Below are positions 61,042 to 64,000 of a DNA stretch of 64,000 nt, piece by piece. Both the position numbers and the translations under genes were made by a program. How positions within the stretch are numbered: position 1 is the stretch's first letter; every line of letters begins with the position of its first letter. The notes under the pieces are model-generated. The model was not told where the DNA came from, did no database searches, and saw only the letters and a list, made by a program, of their open reading frames with translations. Origin of the DNA: an uncultured Mediterranea sp. (lineage in GTDB: Bacteria; Bacteroidota; Bacteroidia; Bacteroidales; Bacteroidaceae); NCBI GenBank assembly GCA_945879145.1, contig CAMCUZ010000008.1, positions 1-64,000 on the forward strand. The letters run 5' to 3'.

Positions 61042-62016
61042 ATGATGATAAAGAAGATGAAGAAAAGATTGCTCTATATTTTAGTTTTGGGCGTGATTGG
61101 AGCCTGTCTGTTTCGCACTTGTACTACCGCAGAACAGCCCGGTGGAATGGAGGGGGAGCAGAGTGGCTCTGCCCTTGAGGAGCCTTTGGTGAGGAGTGAG
61201 GATTCTCTGGAGAAGAATGACGTTGAATCGCCTCAGCCTATGCTTCGGAGCGATATGCTCGTGCCGAAGTCAAAGTCCCCCCTTCAAGCATCGCCCTTGG
61301 TGGACAAGAGGCACCGGAGTACCCCCATTGAAGCCACTGCAGGGGAAGACGTGGCGATTAAGCAGGAGAGTGAACTGCCTGAGGAGTCTCGGGAGTGCCC
61401 AACCCCACAAGCACAGGCTATCGCAGCCGATTCGGCAAGGCGTACAGTTACTGCTTCTCCTATCGTGGGGGGACCTACCCCTGTTTCCCATCGCGTGATA
61501 CACCTATCAACCAACATGCTCTACGACGTTGCGCTGGTGCCTAACGTAGGCATTGAATACGCTTTTGCTCCGCAATGGTCGGCGAGGGTTCATGGCTTGT
61601 TTGCCTGGTGGAGCAACGACGCACGCCACCGCTATTGGCGTGTGGCAGGAGGCAGTGCTGAGTTGCGCTACTGGTTGGAAAGTCAGGCGGATGCCGATGG
61701 GCTGCGTGGGCATCACATCGGGGTCTATGCGGGGGCCTATACATACGACTTTGAATTCGGCGGCAGCGGACAGATGGCCGACTTCAACTACAGCGTGGGA
61801 CTGAGTTATGGCTACTCCATCCCCTTGGCGCACCGGTTGAGCCTGGATATGGGGCTCTCGTTAGGCTATATCGGAGGTTCCTACATAAAGTACAATTACG
61901 CAGACGGCTGCTACATCTGGCAATCCGATATGCGGCGTCGTTACGTAGGACTCACCAGGGCCGAGGTGGCACTGGTTTGGAATATTGATTTTGCGTGGAA
62001 AGGAGGTAAACCATGA
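61042..62016 (+). CDS. DUF3575-type outer membrane protein
   Basis: 324 residues. A lipoprotein-like signal (IGAC near residue 17) leads to a low-complexity Glu/Ser-rich segment (about 30-150). A beta-rich domain of the DUF3575 type follows (NMLYDVALVPNVGIEYAF, YGYSIPLAHRLSLDMGLSLGY), ending with WNIDFAW. In Bacteroidales these genes accompany fimbrillin loci. The exact role is unknown. Confidence 0.8.
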   Translation: MMIKKMKKRLLYILVLGVIGACLFRTCTTAEQPGGMEGEQSGSALEEPLVRSEDSLEKNDVESPQPMLRSDMLVPKSKSPLQASPLVDKRHRSTPIEATAGEDVAIKQESELPEESRECPTPQAQAIAADSARRTVTASPIVGGPTPVSHRVIHLSTNMLYDVALVPNVGIEYAFAPQWSARVHGLFAWWSNDARHRYWRVAGGSAELRYWLESQADADGLRGHHIGVYAGAYTYDFEFGGSGQMADFNYSVGLSYGYSIPLAHRLSLDMGLSLGYIGGSYIKYNYADGCYIWQSDMRRRYVGLTRAEVALVWNIDFAWKGGKP

Positions 62017-62954
62017 AGTGGATGAGTTGGATACTGTGGATTGCTGCCGCATGGATGGCCGCAGCTTGCCAGAAGGAGATATGCTACGACCATTCGCACG
62101 AAACGATGATGGAGGTGCACTTCGACTGGAGCTTGAATCCACCCGAAGAGAGCCCCTCGATGCACTTGGCGCTGCTGCCTACCGGCGAAGAGCAGCGAGA
62201 TAGGGTGGAGCAGGCTTTTGATGACCCTGCTGGCGGTCACATCGTGCTGAGCCGAGGGAGATACCATGCGCTCGCTTTCAACCGCGATGGAGATGGCATC
62301 GAGCTCTATCTCGACAGCTACGATGGAGCCTACGTCACGACCTCCACCACCGATGTGGTGAGTGCCTCTACCTTCTTTGGTACGAAGGCTGCCCCATTGC
62401 CATCCGGCAGCGAAGGGCACTCGGTGAGGCAGCAGCCCTCGCTCTTCTATGCCGACACCTGTTCGCTCTTCACCGTGGATATGAACCACACCAGCTACCT
62501 GATGCGCCCCAAGCTGCTGGTTGATACCATTGATGTAAGGGTAGAGGGGGTGAAGAACCTGGATTACGTAGTTGGTCTGTCGGCAGCCATCAGTGGCCTC
62601 AGTGCGGCTGTGAGCCTCTCCCGATTGGAACCGCTGGAAGAGCTCTGCATCGTCCCGATGGCGGTAGAGCGGATAGGCAGCGGAACGATAGGCGGTAGCA
62701 TGCTTACCTTCGGTCGGCGGGTCAACGAGCAACAGGAAGAGCAACATACCCTGACCATCTACACCATGCTCGATGACGGCAAGAAGTACTACTTTAACTT
62801 CGACGTGACGGATCAGATGACCGAAGAGAGCATCACGCCGGGACATCTCGAGATTGATATCCCCGATTTGCCTATTCCCGAACCCATCAAGGAGGGGGGA
62901 TTTCATCCCGAGTTAAGTGATTGGGAAGAGGTGGTTATCGACATCGATATGTAA
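62013..62954 (+). CDS. DUF5119-type lipoprotein of the fimbrillin locus
   Basis: 313 residues with a lipoprotein signal (MAAAC, about residue 20). The remainder is beta-rich with an EVHFDWSL start and LSPGHLEID-like end (ITPGHLEIDIPDLPIPEP), which fits DUF5119. It overlaps the DUF3575 gene by four bases (ATGA), so the two are co-translated. DUF5119 proteins sit beside fimbrillin genes and may act as accessory or tip subunits; that is inference. Confidence 0.75.
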   Translation: MKWMSWILWIAAAWMAAACQKEICYDHSHETMMEVHFDWSLNPPEESPSMHLALLPTGEEQRDRVEQAFDDPAGGHIVLSRGRYHALAFNRDGDGIELYLDSYDGAYVTTSTTDVVSASTFFGTKAAPLPSGSEGHSVRQQPSLFYADTCSLFTVDMNHTSYLMRPKLLVDTIDVRVEGVKNLDYVVGLSAAISGLSAAVSLSRLEPLEELCIVPMAVERIGSGTIGGSMLTFGRRVNEQQEEQHTLTIYTMLDDGKKYYFNFDVTDQMTEESITPGHLEIDIPDLPIPEPIKEGGFHPELSDWEEVVIDIDM

Positions 62955-62996
62955 CGAAATAGCGAATAATAACAAAAACAAAAATAATGAAATGAT

Positions 62997-64000
62997 ATGA
63001 GAACGTTGATGATGATGGCTGCGGCCATGCTGGCATGGAGCTGCTCGAATGACTCGGTCATCGATAAGGCTCAGGAGAATGAAATACATTTTAATACCAA
63101 TCTCCATGTTGAGACGAGGGCATCGTTTACAGCCGATAACTTCGCTGCCTTCAACGTCACTGCGCTGGGCAATGGTGGTACCTACTTTGCCAACGCACTG
63201 ATTAGCAGGGCCACTGCAGGCTCCTGGTTTACGGATCGCACCTATTACTGGCCTACCTACGAGCTCTCCTTCTATGGATATGCTCCTACAGACCTCTCGT
63301 TGCAGGTCACCCTCACCCCAACGGCTCAGACGGTGAACGACTTTACACCCGAAGCAGTCGTGGCCGACCAGAAAGATATTGTGGCGGCATATAGCACCGG
63401 CACCAAAGAGCACAACGCGGCCACGGGAGTGAACATGCACTTCATGCACCAACTGGCGCAAATCGAGGTGATGGCCTCTAATGAGGATGCATCCACGTTT
63501 GATATTGCGGTGCTGGGCGTGAAGTTGGGCCGCATACCGGTGAAGGCTACGCTCACGCTGCCTGCTGCAGAGCGAGCCCATGGTACCTGGAGCACTCCTA
63601 CGGCACAGACATCCTACGGCATAAAGGGCACCACCCCGATAACGCTTGATGGCTCCATGCAAAGCATCATGTTCGGATCGGACAACTGGCTCATGATTCC
63701 GCAGCAACTCACCGGCATGGCTTTCGACGAAAGTTACAACGACAACCAGGGGGCCTATCTTGCCGTGCTTTGTCGCATCACCGACAAGACGGGCAAGGTG
63801 TGGTACCCCGTCAATGACCCAGGTCAGACGGAGGTGAAGTATGCTTATGCTGCCGTATCCATTTCCACCCGTTGGGAGGTGGGACGCAAATATACCTACA
63901 GGTTGAAGTTCTTTAGTACGAATGGTGGAGCGGGATGTATAGACCCTGTTCCAACCAATCCGCTGGATGCCGCAGACCCCGATGTGGATCCCACTCCGTG
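62997..64000 (+). CDS. Fimbrillin-family lipoprotein, partial (3' end beyond the window)
   Basis: Open from the ATG at 62997 to the right edge, about 334 residues. The lipoprotein signal ends AWSCS (Cys16). Fimbrillin marks are FHTNL-like NEIHFNTNLHVETRAS, MHFMHQLAQIEV and WMIPQQL-like NWLMIPQQLTG, with the C-terminal part WEVGRKYTYRLKF. It is the third or fourth gene of the fimbrillin locus, 42 bases after the DUF5119 gene. Confidence 0.85.
   Translation, partial: MRTLMMMAAAMLAWSCSNDSVIDKAQENEIHFNTNLHVETRASFTADNFAAFNVTALGNGGTYFANALISRATAGSWFTDRTYYWPTYELSFYGYAPTDLSLQVTLTPTAQTVNDFTPEAVVADQKDIVAAYSTGTKEHNAATGVNMHFMHQLAQIEVMASNEDASTFDIAVLGVKLGRIPVKATLTLPAAERAHGTWSTPTAQTSYGIKGTTPITLDGSMQSIMFGSDNWLMIPQQLTGMAFDESYNDNQGAYLAVLCRITDKTGKVWYPVNDPGQTEVKYAYAAVSISTRWEVGRKYTYRLKFFSTNGGAGCIDPVPTNPLDAADPDVDPTP

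Noticed and set aside
1..64000. CRISPR array, insertion sequence or phage genes
   Set aside because: I saw no evenly spaced direct repeats with spacers, no transposase or integrase and no phage structural gene.

Overview
The window reads as chromosomal DNA of a member of the Bacteroidales, most likely the Bacteroidaceae. The main evidence is that many intergenic regions carry the Bacteroidetes promoter pattern (TTG or TTTG, then TAnnTTTG about 19-22 bases later). Typical gene families also point there: an IspG with the long Bacteroidetes insertion, DUF4292, DUF3575, DUF5119 and fimbrillin proteins, a glycine-lipid gene pair, and a TGS-containing nucleoside kinase. By eye the G+C content is near one half, which is high for a gut Bacteroides; I do not assign a species.

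Layout. 1-12519 (minus): the division and cell wall (dcw) cluster, rsmH-ftsL-ftsI-murE-mraY-murD-ftsW-murG-murC-ftsQ; ftsQ runs off the left edge. mraZ is absent from the head of the cluster, and argS (minus) lies upstream instead. 14794-18253: a MerR/GyrI-type regulator, an ECF sigma factor with no visible anti-sigma gene, and two acyltransferases matching the GlsA/GlsB glycine-lipid pathway. 18523-22877: dut, a TPR protein, a DUF4292 lipoprotein and an EnvC-like peptidase homologue with a degenerate LytM domain. 23039-26122: an M20 deacylase and a long-chain acyl-CoA ligase. 26093-29913: a cobalamin riboswitch with nrdD and nrdG, enclosed by a 41-bp perfect direct repeat and short inverted ends. 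This looks like a cassette inserted between the acyl-CoA ligase and its terminator, and it is the most unusual structure in the window.

29979-35407: an SLC13 transporter, prfB, a guanine-deaminase-like enzyme, a 46-residue membrane protein, a CYTH protein, an 11-bp periodic array, tRNA-Ser(CGA) and a small outer-membrane barrel. 35579-40815 (minus): rpoN, a frameshifted PAP2 protein, gcvH, purE and ispG, with heptamer repeats between genes. 40941-49000: aminopeptidase P, a sensor-kinase-like protein whose phosphoacceptor His is missing, a GH53 endo-galactanase, a TGS-nucleoside kinase and a Na/Pi cotransporter. 49053-59716: a PMCA-type calcium ATPase, HAD phosphatase-ribF-anSME in overlapping order, a GH2 beta-galactosidase with a C-terminal F5/8C domain, and pgeF. 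59951-64000: a fimbrillin-type surface locus (fimbrillin, remnant, DUF3575, DUF5119, fimbrillin) that runs off the right edge.

How the genes work together: most of the window is housekeeping (envelope synthesis, membrane lipids, nucleotide supply, translation, isoprenoid and cofactor synthesis). The accessory parts are the nrdDG cassette, the galactan- and galactoside-active enzymes and the fimbrillin locus.
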